This document shows, piece after piece, positions 37,472-45,610 of a stretch of DNA of 64,000 nt; position 1 is the first letter of the stretch, and each line of letters opens with the position of its first letter. Origin of the DNA: Desulfuromusa sp. (GTDB lineage: Bacteria; Desulfobacterota; Desulfuromonadia; Desulfuromonadales; Geopsychrobacteraceae). The stretch is taken from assembly GCA_021647765.1 (NCBI GenBank), contig JAKIUD010000010.1, positions 5,037-69,036 of the forward strand. Reading direction: 5' to 3'. The position numbers were made by a program, and so were the translations under genes. A model generated the notes under the pieces. The model ran no database searches, was not told where the DNA came from, and worked only from the letters and a program-made list of their open reading frames with translations.

Positions 37472-37927
37472 ATGCCATACGGACAAGCAAAAGAGATAGT
37501 AAATGCTGCCCAAGAGTTTCACCGCAGAGCGAGCACCTTTTATCAGCAGCTCGCTGATAAAGCTGAGGGCACACGAGTTAAAATGTTGCTTGATTATCTG
37601 GTTCGTCACGAGGCTCACCTGGAGCGTGCTTTAGCTAAATACAAAGATGAAATCAAATCTAAAGCTCTAGATGCATGGTATCAATACGCCCAAGAGCAAT
37701 GTCTGATGCAGCCATTTGATGTCAGCCAATATCCAAAGGAGATGACAGTTGAAGATATCATGAAAATTGGTTTGGACATTGACCGTTGCCTTATTGCATC
37801 CTACAAGGGAATGGTAGAGGCTGCTACGACTCCTGAAGTACGTGAGATTTTTGAAAGTTTACTATTGATGGAAAAACAGCAAAAACATAAACTGGCCAGA
37901 ATTGCACTTGAAATTGATGAAATGTAA
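37472..37927 (+). CDS. ferritin-like/rubrerythrin-type helical protein
   Basis: 151 residues from ATG 37472 with an AAGGAG site. It is nearly all helical. 'EFHRRASTFYQQLAD', 'VRHEAHLERAL' and 'LLMEKQQKHKLA' give E..H and E-rich patterns like those of ferritin-like four-helix bundles, although I did not establish a complete di-iron ligand set (two ExxH motifs). The rubredoxin-like tail of classical rubrerythrin is absent. It sits between nqrF and a strong terminator, so it is likely the last gene of the nqr transcript. Iron supply or oxygen protection for NQR would make sense, but this is inference. Confidence 0.65.
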   Translation: MPYGQAKEIVNAAQEFHRRASTFYQQLADKAEGTRVKMLLDYLVRHEAHLERALAKYKDEIKSKALDAWYQYAQEQCLMQPFDVSQYPKEMTVEDIMKIGLDIDRCLIASYKGMVEAATTPEVREIFESLLLMEKQQKHKLARIALEIDEM

Positions 37928-37951
37928 GGAATCCTGACCAGCATTATTTAT

Positions 37952-37982
37952 AAAGCCGCGTCAATTGATGCGGCTTTTTTTT
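37952..37982 (+). terminator. rho-independent terminator after the nqr operon
   Basis: The stem AAAGCCGC/GCGGCTTT with a 10-nt loop is followed by a run of eight T. It lies 25 bp after the ferritin-like gene and just before apbE, whose GGAG ribosome-binding site overlaps the end of the T-run region. Confidence 0.9.
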
Positions 37983-37991
37983 GGAGAATAA

Positions 37992-39038
37992 ATGAAACGG
38001 CGCTTCTTGATCGTCATGGTCTTATTAATGACAGTTGCTGGCATAGTTTACCTGAACCAGCATAAAACGACCAACGGTCAACTCCTGGGCATTAGTGGGA
38101 CAACCATGGGTACCAGCTACCATATTAAGCTGGCGCCAATTACTACGCAAAGAATTAATCTTCCTTCCCTTAAAGAGCAGATTAGTTCACGCCTTGATGG
38201 CATTGACCGCAGGATGTCAACCTACAAGAAAGATTCCGAAGTCTCCCGTTTCAATCAGCAATCCAGTAAAGACTGGATGCCAATATCAACAGAAACTATG
38301 TCGGTTATCAGCGTGGCACAGGAGATCAGCCATCTGAGTCATGGCTCTTTTGATATTACTGTCGGAAAATTGGTCAATTTGTGGGGGTTTGGGCCAACAA
38401 TGAGTATTGACGCAGTTCCAGATGCCAATGCTATCCAGACCTTGCTGTCAAAGTCAGGATATCGTAAACTGGAGTTACGCAAGACCCAGCCAGCAATCCG
38501 CAAAACTGATGGAGCCATTTCCATTGATCTATCAGCGATTGCCAAAGGGTATGCTGTCGATGCTATTGCGCGATTATTGATGGATAATCAGATCAATAAC
38601 TTTTTAGTAGAAATTGGTGGCGAAATTATTACTCATGGACAGAAGCAGTTGCAGCAGCCTTGGGTCATTGGCATTGAAAGCCCGGTCGCTGCACAGCGCA
38701 GCATCAGAAAGCGCCTCTACCTTAAAGATGTTGCTATGGCGACATCGGGGGATTACCGTAATTATTTTGAAAAGCAGGGGATACGCTATTCACATACGAT
38801 TGATCCTGCCACTGGATATCCGATAAAGCATCAACTGGCCTCTGTGACTGTCATCGATAAAACATGTATGCGTGCTGATGCCCTGGCTACGGCAATTATG
38901 GTGATGGGTCCGACTAGAGGGTTGGAATTTGCCAGGCAACAGGATCTCGCAATTTTTATGCTGATAAAGCAGAATGATCATTTTATCGAAAAGTACAGTG
39001 CAGCTTTTGAACCCTACCTCAAATCAGAAAAGGGTTAA
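37992..39038 (+). CDS. apbE: FAD:protein FMN transferase
   Basis: 348 residues. An N-terminal membrane segment without a lipobox cysteine anchors it to the periplasmic side. Family motifs include 'GTTMGTSYHIKL', 'LSAIAKGYAVDAIARLL', 'VEIGGEIITHG' and the metal-site region 'RADALATAIMVMGP'. ApbE covalently attaches FMN to the Thr of S/T-G-A-T motifs, here in NqrB and NqrC. It overlaps neither neighbour but ends two bases before nqrM, so the two are co-transcribed. A strong terminator separates it from nqrABCDEF, so it may rely on read-through or its own promoter. Confidence 0.93.
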   Translation: MKRRFLIVMVLLMTVAGIVYLNQHKTTNGQLLGISGTTMGTSYHIKLAPITTQRINLPSLKEQISSRLDGIDRRMSTYKKDSEVSRFNQQSSKDWMPISTETMSVISVAQEISHLSHGSFDITVGKLVNLWGFGPTMSIDAVPDANAIQTLLSKSGYRKLELRKTQPAIRKTDGAISIDLSAIAKGYAVDAIARLLMDNQINNFLVEIGGEIITHGQKQLQQPWVIGIESPVAAQRSIRKRLYLKDVAMATSGDYRNYFEKQGIRYSHTIDPATGYPIKHQLASVTVIDKTCMRADALATAIMVMGPTRGLEFARQQDLAIFMLIKQNDHFIEKYSAAFEPYLKSEKG

Positions 39039-39040
39039 CT

Positions 39041-39313
39041 ATGGAACTTTTTATTCCCGTCTTAATTCTCTTCCTGCTTGCCTTCACCGGGTTATCAATC
39101 GGAATTATCTTCGGTCGTCAAGGGATTTCTGGAAGCTGTAGTAGTGAGGAAGCAAAACTGCTGGATATTCAGTGCTTCTGTGGGCAGGATAACAATAACT
39201 GCTCTATTGATGCTTGTAACAATAATATATTTGTGAAAGCTGTCTGTGCCGATGGTGATATTGAGAAATGTCGAGAGATCCAAGCGGAGTTTGAAAAAAA
39301 GACCGGAAAATAG
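39041..39313 (+). CDS. nqrM: Na+-NQR maturation factor NqrM, with extended Cys-rich tail
   Basis: 90 residues. An N-terminal membrane helix (~4-24) is followed by 'GRQGISGSC', which places a cysteine at residue 33, the key position in characterised NqrM. NqrM is needed to insert iron into the NqrD/NqrE centre. The rest is unusually cysteine-rich: C45, C47, C54, C59, C69 and C77, more than the three further conserved cysteines I would expect. This suggests a larger metal-handling tail. Confidence 0.85.
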   Translation: MELFIPVLILFLLAFTGLSIGIIFGRQGISGSCSSEEAKLLDIQCFCGQDNNNCSIDACNNNIFVKAVCADGDIEKCREIQAEFEKKTGK

Positions 39314-39397
39314 TTTCAGTTTGCCTGATACGTTTATTGTGAGGCTGATCCACTTACTAATAAAACCACTAAGAAGCTGACTTCCGGGTATTAACTG

Positions 39398-40537
39398 GTG
39401 AGCTCACTCTATCTGCAGATTCCTTTCTGTTTCAGTAAATGTCCTTATTGTGATTTTTTTTCTCAAGTCGGCACTCGGCAACAAATGGATGAATATGTTG
39501 AACTGCTTAATCTCAATATCAGAATTCTGAAACAAAAAAATTCATCTTGCCTGCCATTTAAAACAATTTTTTTTGGTGGTGGAACACCATCCCTTCTCTC
39601 TGTTAAACAACTTGAAAAGATCCTCAACAGTATTCAACAGAACTTCAGAATAGAATCAGATGCTGAAATTACTCTGGAAGCTAACCCTGGAACAGTAACC
39701 CTGGAACAGTTGCAGGGATATAGAAGGGCAGGTGTCAATCGCCTTTCCCTTGGTATCCAATCCCTCAATGAGATGAACTTGCAGTTGCTTGGAAGAATCC
39801 ACAGTGCAAAGCAGGCGCGTGAAAGCGTTGTTGCCGCACGAACTGCTGGGTTCAACAACCTGAGCCTTGATCTGATGTTTGCTCTGCCTGATCAGGATCT
39901 GCCATCCCTGGAACAAGAAATATCTGCGCTGCTAAATTTAGATCCGGAACACATCTCTCTTTACGGCCTTTCCTTTGAAGAAGGAACCGACTTTTTTACT
40001 CGGTTGCAGTCAGGCCAATTGTCTTCCTGTGCAGACAATCTCTATGCCGATCAATATCAATTATTGCATGAACAACTGAATAACGCTGGGTTTGAACATT
40101 ATGAGATTTCCAATTTTGCTCGTCCAGGGTGGCGCTGTCGTCACAATCAAGTTTACTGGAAGCGTGGGGACTGCCTGGCAATCGGAGCTGGTGCGCATAG
40201 TTTTATTAATCGGAGCTGGGGTGAAAGATGGCATATTCCTGCAAATCTGCAGGACTATAAAAAAAATTTGCTGCACGGAGAGGATCCTGATGAACTTTTG
40301 GAAACATACAACCAACTGGGCGCAATGAAGGAATACGTTTATCTTGCTTTGCGCACCAGCAATGGCATAGAGCTGGAGGAATTTGAACAAAAATTTAACC
40401 TTCCCTTTCAGCAAGTTTTTCCCGAAGCTTTTGCTAAAACGCAAAGCTACTTGTATTCACCTGCAACATCTGGTCATTACAGATTCAATTTAAACGGTTG
40501 GCTTCTCTATGATCACTTGATAAGTCATTTTCTCTAG
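39398..40537 (+). CDS. hemW: HemW-type radical SAM protein (coproporphyrinogen III oxidase-like)
   Basis: 379 residues starting at GTG 39398. The radical-SAM motif is C11-x3-C15-x2-C18 ('CFSKCPYC'). 'FFGGGTPSLL', 'LEANPGTV' and 'RLSLGIQSL' follow as in HemW/HemN relatives. HemW is thought to act as a haem chaperone rather than as a coproporphyrinogen dehydrogenase. The HemW-like C-terminus (~300-379) is present. It lies immediately upstream of the CIRCE-controlled heat-shock operon, from which it is separated by its own promoter region. Confidence 0.9.
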   Translation: MSSLYLQIPFCFSKCPYCDFFSQVGTRQQMDEYVELLNLNIRILKQKNSSCLPFKTIFFGGGTPSLLSVKQLEKILNSIQQNFRIESDAEITLEANPGTVTLEQLQGYRRAGVNRLSLGIQSLNEMNLQLLGRIHSAKQARESVVAARTAGFNNLSLDLMFALPDQDLPSLEQEISALLNLDPEHISLYGLSFEEGTDFFTRLQSGQLSSCADNLYADQYQLLHEQLNNAGFEHYEISNFARPGWRCRHNQVYWKRGDCLAIGAGAHSFINRSWGERWHIPANLQDYKKNLLHGEDPDELLETYNQLGAMKEYVYLALRTSNGIELEEFEQKFNLPFQQVFPEAFAKTQSYLYSPATSGHYRFNLNGWLLYDHLISHFL

Positions 40538-40598
40538 GGATCCGTCAGTAATCCTATGAAATAAAAATAGATCAACACTTCTCTTGCCGCCATAAGGC

Positions 40599-40627
40599 TT
40601 GACAAAGGGGCAGGGCATTGATAATCT
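40599..40627 (+). promoter_or_regulatory. sigma-70 promoter of the hrcA heat-shock operon
   Basis: A -35 box TTGACA (40599-40604) and a -10 box TAATCT (40622-40627) are separated by exactly 17 bp. The transcription start would fall at about 40634, at the edge of the CIRCE operator, so bound HrcA would block initiation. Confidence 0.8.
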
Positions 40628-40633
40628 CTACTA

Positions 40634-40660
40634 TTAGCACTCACCACTGTTGAGTGCTAA
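40634..40660. promoter_or_regulatory. CIRCE operator (HrcA binding site)
   Basis: TTAGCACTC (40634-40642), a 9-bp spacer and GAGTGCTAA (40652-40660) match the CIRCE consensus without a mismatch. It lies between the promoter and hrcA, giving HrcA autoregulation and heat-shock control of the whole hrcA-grpE-dnaK-dnaJ operon. Confidence 0.97.
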
Positions 40661-40705
40661 CATATGTTGAGCAAAGAAAGTCCGTTGAGAGTGGAGTGTA
40701 AATTT

Positions 40706-41752
40706 ATGGCTGACACATTAAGCGAACGCAGCCAAAATATCCTTGAGGCAATTGTCGAAGACTACATTGCTTCAGCCGAACCTGTGGGTAGTCGCGCGAT
40801 TAGTCGCAAGCACAATTTTAATCTGTCTCCGGCATCGGTTCGCAATGTCATGGCGGATCTGGAGGAGATGGGACTTCTTTGTTCGCCCCACACCTCTTCA
40901 GGGCGGATTCCAACTGGAAAGGGGTTTCAATACTATATTGATACCCTGCTTAGTGTTCGTACCTTGAACCGGAATGAAAAGCAGAATCTGCGCAATAGCT
41001 ACCGCTTTCAGAATATGCGTATGGAAGATATTATGCAGGAGGTCGGCAGGGTTCTGTCGGGTCTTTCTCAATATACCGGTCTGGTTATGGCTCCTAAATT
41101 CATCTCGACAGTTTTTCGGCAGATTGAATTTATCCGCTTATCTCAGGGTCGGTTACTGATGATCTATGTTTCGGAAACCGGATTGGTTCAGAATAAAGTT
41201 ATCGAAGCAGATCCGTCGCTGACAGTTCGCGATCTTGAACAGATCAGCAGTTATCTGAACAGTGAACTGAACGGTCTGTCGATTCAAGAGGTGCGTACCA
41301 AGCTGAAGCAGGAGCTACAGGAAGATCGAGTCTGCTATGACCGGTTGAAAAAACAGGCGTTGAAGCTTTCTTGTGCCGCATTACAGGATGAAATAGAAGA
41401 TCAAATTTATGTTTCTGGAGCCTCTCTGATGTTGGGTCAACCGGAATTTTCAACCCCAGAGCAGATGAAGCGGCTAATCAGTGCCTTTGAGAGTAAAAAA
41501 CTTCTCATTGAACTATTGGATCGGGGGCAATCAGCGCAGGGGGTGCAGATATTTATCGGTAGCGACAGCAGCCAGGTAGATTTAGAGGGTTGCAGTTTGA
41601 TTACTTCGAACTTTTCTAACCAGAAAGGTGCTGTTGGCACTTTGGGTGTTATTGGCCCGGTTCGGATGAATTATTCACAAGTAGTACCGATTGTCGATTT
41701 TACCGCCCAACTTGTCAGTCGGGTTCTTGATCGGGAAATAGCTCAAGATTAA
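40706..41752 (+). CDS. hrcA: heat-inducible transcription repressor HrcA
   Basis: 348 residues from ATG 40706; the alternative TTG/ATG codons upstream (40664) lie too close to the CIRCE. The N-terminal winged helix ('LSPASVRNVMADLEEMGLL', 'PHTSSGRIPT') binds CIRCE. The GAF-like and dimerisation domains follow, ending in 'GVIGPVRMNYSQVVPIVD', a family hallmark. First gene of the heat-shock operon. Confidence 0.95.
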   Translation: MADTLSERSQNILEAIVEDYIASAEPVGSRAISRKHNFNLSPASVRNVMADLEEMGLLCSPHTSSGRIPTGKGFQYYIDTLLSVRTLNRNEKQNLRNSYRFQNMRMEDIMQEVGRVLSGLSQYTGLVMAPKFISTVFRQIEFIRLSQGRLLMIYVSETGLVQNKVIEADPSLTVRDLEQISSYLNSELNGLSIQEVRTKLKQELQEDRVCYDRLKKQALKLSCAALQDEIEDQIYVSGASLMLGQPEFSTPEQMKRLISAFESKKLLIELLDRGQSAQGVQIFIGSDSSQVDLEGCSLITSNFSNQKGAVGTLGVIGPVRMNYSQVVPIVDFTAQLVSRVLDREIAQD

Positions 41753-41773
41753 TACAAATAAGGAGCACAAAAG

Positions 41774-42373
41774 GTGGCAAAAAAAAACGTGGATTTTGAA
41801 AATGAAGAGGAAACCCCTTCTGATGTTGAGCCGGAAGTAGAGGGTGCAGAAGATGACATGGAGACATTGCGGGATAAGTTAACCCGGGCTTTAGATGAGG
41901 CTAAGGTTTACCAGGAGCAATATCTGAGAACTTTGGCCGACATGGAAAATCTGCGCAAACGGACTCAGAGAGACAAGGAAGAATTGGCCAAGTTTGCCAA
42001 TGAAAGTCTTCTGCGCGATATTTTGCCGGTTATCGACAATCTGGAGCGGGCAGTTGAACACGCAGAGCAGACTGAAAGTGAAGATGGTCTGTTTGAGGGA
42101 GTTCAGATGACCCTGAACCAGTTTAGTCAACTGCTGGATAAGTTCGGAGTGGAGCCGGTGGACGCTGTTGGTCAGCTGTTTGATCCGGCATACCATCAGG
42201 CTATGGGGCAGGTGGAATCAGAAGAACATCCGGTTAATACCGTTGTTCAGCAGATGCAAAAAGGTTATCAACTCAACAAGCGGTTATTGCGACCAGCATT
42301 TGTGCTGCTGGCAAAAGCCCCGGCAACGGTCGAAACGGATGAAGACGCAACTGAAAAAACAGACGAAGAATAA
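41774..42373 (+). CDS. grpE: nucleotide exchange factor GrpE
   Basis: 199 residues starting at GTG 41774 behind AAGGAG. An acidic N-terminal tail (~5-30) precedes a long coiled coil ('QYLRTLADMENLRKRTQRDK') and the C-terminal beta domain that contacts DnaK ('DPAYHQAMGQVESEEHPVNT'). It releases ADP from DnaK. Twenty-one bases separate it from hrcA. Confidence 0.95.
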   Translation: MAKKNVDFENEEETPSDVEPEVEGAEDDMETLRDKLTRALDEAKVYQEQYLRTLADMENLRKRTQRDKEELAKFANESLLRDILPVIDNLERAVEHAEQTESEDGLFEGVQMTLNQFSQLLDKFGVEPVDAVGQLFDPAYHQAMGQVESEEHPVNTVVQQMQKGYQLNKRLLRPAFVLLAKAPATVETDEDATEKTDEE

Positions 42374-42408
42374 AGACTCTGACAAAATCTCTAAGGAGGA
42401 TATAAATT

Positions 42409-44322
42409 ATGGGTAAAGTTATTGGAATTGATTTGGGAACCACAAACTCTTGTGTTGCCGTTATGGAAGGGGGCGAGCCGGTTGTTATTGCCAATTCGGA
42501 AGGCTCAAGGACGACCCCTTCAATTATTGCATTTACTGAAAGTGGTGAGCGCCTGATCGGTCAACAGGCAAAACGTCAGGCGGTTACAAATCCAGAAAAC
42601 ACCCTTTTCGCTATCAAGCGGTTGATCGGGCGTAAATTTAATTCTGAAGCGGTTCAAAAAGATATGAAAATCAGCCCTTTTAAGATTATTGAAGCTGATA
42701 ACGGTGATGCCTGGGTTGAAGTTCGGGGTAAGAAATATAGTTCCCCTGAAATATCAGCCATGGTGCTGCAAAAAATGAAGCAAACTGCTGAAGATTACCT
42801 TGGTGAAAAAGTCACGGATGCGGTTATTACCGTACCGGCTTACTTCAACGATTCTCAGCGTCAGGCGACCAAGGATGCCGGAAAAATTTCCGGGTTGAAT
42901 GTTCTGCGGATCATTAATGAGCCGACTGCAGCGTCGCTGGCGTACGGACTGGATAAAAAGCATGAAATGACCATCGCTGTTTTCGACCTTGGTGGTGGTA
43001 CTTTTGATGTCTCAATCCTTGATCTTGGTGATGGTGTTTTTGAGGTTAAATCGACGAATGGCGATACCTTCCTTGGTGGGGAAGATTTTGATCAGCGGAT
43101 TATTGATTATGTTGCTGATGAATTTAAAAAAGATCAGGGGATCGATCTGCGTGGTGACAAAATGGCTTTGCAACGTTTGAAAGAGGCTGCGGAAAAAGCC
43201 AAATGTGAACTCTCCTCATCGATGGAAACCGATATTAATCTGCCATTTATTACTGCTGATCAGTCGGGGCCAAAACACCTGAATATAAAGCTATCTCGTT
43301 CCAAATTGGAAAGTATCTGTAGTGAGTTAATTGATAGATTAACAGAGCCATGCAAAACAGCACTGAAAGATGCTGGATTGGCTGCCAATGAAATTACTGA
43401 AGTGGTTCTGGTTGGTGGCATGACACGAATGCCAGCGGTTCAGGAGCGGGTCAAAGAGATCTTTGGCAGGACTCCAAGCAAGGGGGTGAATCCTGATGAG
43501 GTTGTCGCCATTGGTGCTGCAATTCAGGCCGGTGTTCTGACGGGTGATGTTAAAGACGTTCTTCTGCTTGATGTAACCCCATTGTCTCTGGGAATTGAAA
43601 CTCTTGGTAGCGTCATGACCAAGCTGATTGAGAAAAATACCACCGTCCCTTGTAAGAAAAGCCAGGTGTTTTCTACTGCTGCAGATAATCAACCGGCTGT
43701 TTCAGTCCATGTTCTGCAAGGTGAGCGGGAAATGGCAAGTGATAACAAAACTATTGGCAACTTTGAGTTGGTAGGGCTTCCAGCTGCACCGCGTGGGGTT
43801 CCTCAAATCGAAGTGACTTTCGATATCGACGCTAACGGAATTCTCCATGTTTCAGCTAAAGATCTCGGTACCGGAAAAGAGCAGTCAATTCAAATCACGG
43901 CATCAAGTGGTTTATCCGATGAAGAGATCAACAAAATGGTTCAGGATGCCGAAGCCCATGCCAGTGAAGATAAAGACAAGCGTGAATTGATAGAAGCCCG
44001 CAACCAGGCAGATGGTCTGGCCTACACGACAGAAAAATCTTTGACAGAGCATGGTGAGAAGCTGGATAGTGCCACAAAACGGCAAATTGAAGAGGCTTTG
44101 GAAGACCTGAAAAAAGCGATTGAGGGTGAAAATCCAGAAGAAATTAAGAAGAAGAGTGAAACTCTTGCCCAGGCATCTCATAAACTGGCGGAAATGATGT
44201 ATGCACAATCCCAGGGGGGGGATGATGGTGCAGCAGCAGGAGGTTCTGATAGTGGCGCAGCAGATGCCGCTGGTGATGATGTTGTCGACGCTGAATTTGA
44301 GGACGTTGACGAAAAGAAATAA
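42409..44322 (+). CDS. dnaK: molecular chaperone DnaK (Hsp70)
   Basis: 637 residues, full length. The nucleotide-binding domain has 'GIDLGTTNSCVAVMEGGEP' and the phosphate motif 'VFDLGGGTFDVSIL'. The linker 'VLLLDVTPLSLGIETLG' leads into the substrate-binding domain. The C-terminus is glycine/alanine-rich and ends DAEFEDVDEKK, close to the EEVD-like bacterial tail. A strong AGGAGG site precedes ATG 42409. Confidence 0.98.
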   Translation: MGKVIGIDLGTTNSCVAVMEGGEPVVIANSEGSRTTPSIIAFTESGERLIGQQAKRQAVTNPENTLFAIKRLIGRKFNSEAVQKDMKISPFKIIEADNGDAWVEVRGKKYSSPEISAMVLQKMKQTAEDYLGEKVTDAVITVPAYFNDSQRQATKDAGKISGLNVLRIINEPTAASLAYGLDKKHEMTIAVFDLGGGTFDVSILDLGDGVFEVKSTNGDTFLGGEDFDQRIIDYVADEFKKDQGIDLRGDKMALQRLKEAAEKAKCELSSSMETDINLPFITADQSGPKHLNIKLSRSKLESICSELIDRLTEPCKTALKDAGLAANEITEVVLVGGMTRMPAVQERVKEIFGRTPSKGVNPDEVVAIGAAIQAGVLTGDVKDVLLLDVTPLSLGIETLGSVMTKLIEKNTTVPCKKSQVFSTAADNQPAVSVHVLQGEREMASDNKTIGNFELVGLPAAPRGVPQIEVTFDIDANGILHVSAKDLGTGKEQSIQITASSGLSDEEINKMVQDAEAHASEDKDKRELIEARNQADGLAYTTEKSLTEHGEKLDSATKRQIEEALEDLKKAIEGENPEEIKKKSETLAQASHKLAEMMYAQSQGGDDGAAAGGSDSGAADAAGDDVVDAEFEDVDEKK

Positions 44323-44335
44323 ATTTTATGTCAGT

Positions 44336-44373
44336 AGCCGCCAGCCGTTGAATTGGTTGGCGGCTGTTTTTTT
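44336..44373 (+). terminator. rho-independent terminator between dnaK and dnaJ
   Basis: An 11-bp GC-rich stem (44336-44346 with 44355-44365, one G-T pair) with an 8-nt loop is followed by a run of seven T. It lies 14 bp after dnaK and 18 bp before dnaJ, so it should attenuate dnaJ expression. Confidence 0.85.
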
Positions 44374-44390
44374 AAAGCAGGATAGTTATT

Positions 44391-45503
44391 TTGTCTAAGT
44401 GTGATTACTACGAAGTACTGGAAGTTAATCGAAACGCCAGTGGGACAGAAATCAAAAAATCTTACCGGCGACTGGCCATCCAGTACCACCCCGATAAAAA
44501 TCCGGGAGATGCAAAAGCAGAAAGCAAATTTAAAGAACTTTCTGAGGCCTACGCGGTTCTTTCTGATGCCCAAAAAAGGGCAACTTACGATCAGTTTGGC
44601 CATGCCGGGGTTAATGGCGCGGGAGGGTTTTCTAATGGTGGTTTTAGCGGAGCCCCATTTGAGGATATTTTTGGTGATATTTTTGGCGATATTTTTGGTG
44701 GTGGATCACGCCGAGGCAGTCGAGGACAACGTGGGGATGATCTCCGCTACAACTTGACCATCAGTTTTGAAGAGGCTGCATTCGGGACTGAAAAAAATCT
44801 CCAGCTACCGCGCAAGCAGTCCTGCGAAACTTGTCATGGTTCTGGTGCCCGTCCGGGAACTGAAGCTCAAACTTGTTCTACCTGCCGTGGGGCTGGTCAG
44901 GTGCGTTATCAGCAGGGTTTCTTCACCATGACTCGACCTTGTCCCGATTGTCACGGCAAAGGGAAAATTATTACTGATCCCTGCCCCGATTGCCGGGGAA
45001 CCGGACAGGTCAAAAGTAAACGTACTGTCGCACTCAAGGTTCCTGCGGGAGTGGAAGATGGGATCCGTTTGAAATTGAATGGTGAAGGGGATGCTGGTTC
45101 TCAGGGCGGTCCTCCGGGTGATCTTTATGTTGTCATCAGTGTTGAAGAGCACCCTATCTTTCAACGAGATGGTCAGGATGTCATCTGTGAGATCCCCATC
45201 TCTTTTGTCCAGGCTGCGCTAGGTTGTGATCTACAGGTTCCCACTCTGGAAGGTAAACTCAATCTTAAGGTTCCGGCAGGCACCCAAACTGGAAAAGTTT
45301 TTAAACTTTCGGGTAAGGGGATTGTCGCTTTACAGGGACATCATCGTCGTGGCGATCAGTTGGTGGTACTGAAAGTTGAGGTTCCGACTAAAATGAATAC
45401 CCGCCAGCGTGAACTGCTGGAAGATTTTGCTAAAGAAAGTGGTGAAGATATTCATCCTCAAGGGAAGGGTTTTTTTGATAAAGTCAAAGAACTGTTCGAC
45501 TGA
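44391..45503 (+). CDS. dnaJ: molecular chaperone DnaJ (Hsp40)
   Basis: 370 residues starting at TTG 44391, preceded by AGGA; the sequence from there matches the DnaJ N-terminus (SKCDYYEVLEV). The J domain carries the HPD tripeptide ('AIQYHPDKNPGD'). A Gly/Phe-rich linker (~75-112) follows. Four CxxCxGxG zinc motifs are present (CETCHGSG, CSTCRGAG, CPDCHGKG, CPDCRGTG), then the client-binding beta domains. The weak TTG start and the terminator upstream should keep DnaJ below DnaK level. Confidence 0.97.
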   Translation: MSKCDYYEVLEVNRNASGTEIKKSYRRLAIQYHPDKNPGDAKAESKFKELSEAYAVLSDAQKRATYDQFGHAGVNGAGGFSNGGFSGAPFEDIFGDIFGDIFGGGSRRGSRGQRGDDLRYNLTISFEEAAFGTEKNLQLPRKQSCETCHGSGARPGTEAQTCSTCRGAGQVRYQQGFFTMTRPCPDCHGKGKIITDPCPDCRGTGQVKSKRTVALKVPAGVEDGIRLKLNGEGDAGSQGGPPGDLYVVISVEEHPIFQRDGQDVICEIPISFVQAALGCDLQVPTLEGKLNLKVPAGTQTGKVFKLSGKGIVALQGHHRRGDQLVVLKVEVPTKMNTRQRELLEDFAKESGEDIHPQGKGFFDKVKELFD

Positions 45504-45610
45504 TACCGGATCAATGAGCTATCGATGGTCAGAACTTATTTTTCTGCTGTTTTACCACAGATTCTGGTAATATTCCTATTTTCCTTCACCAAAAAAAATA
45601 TGGAGTACGC

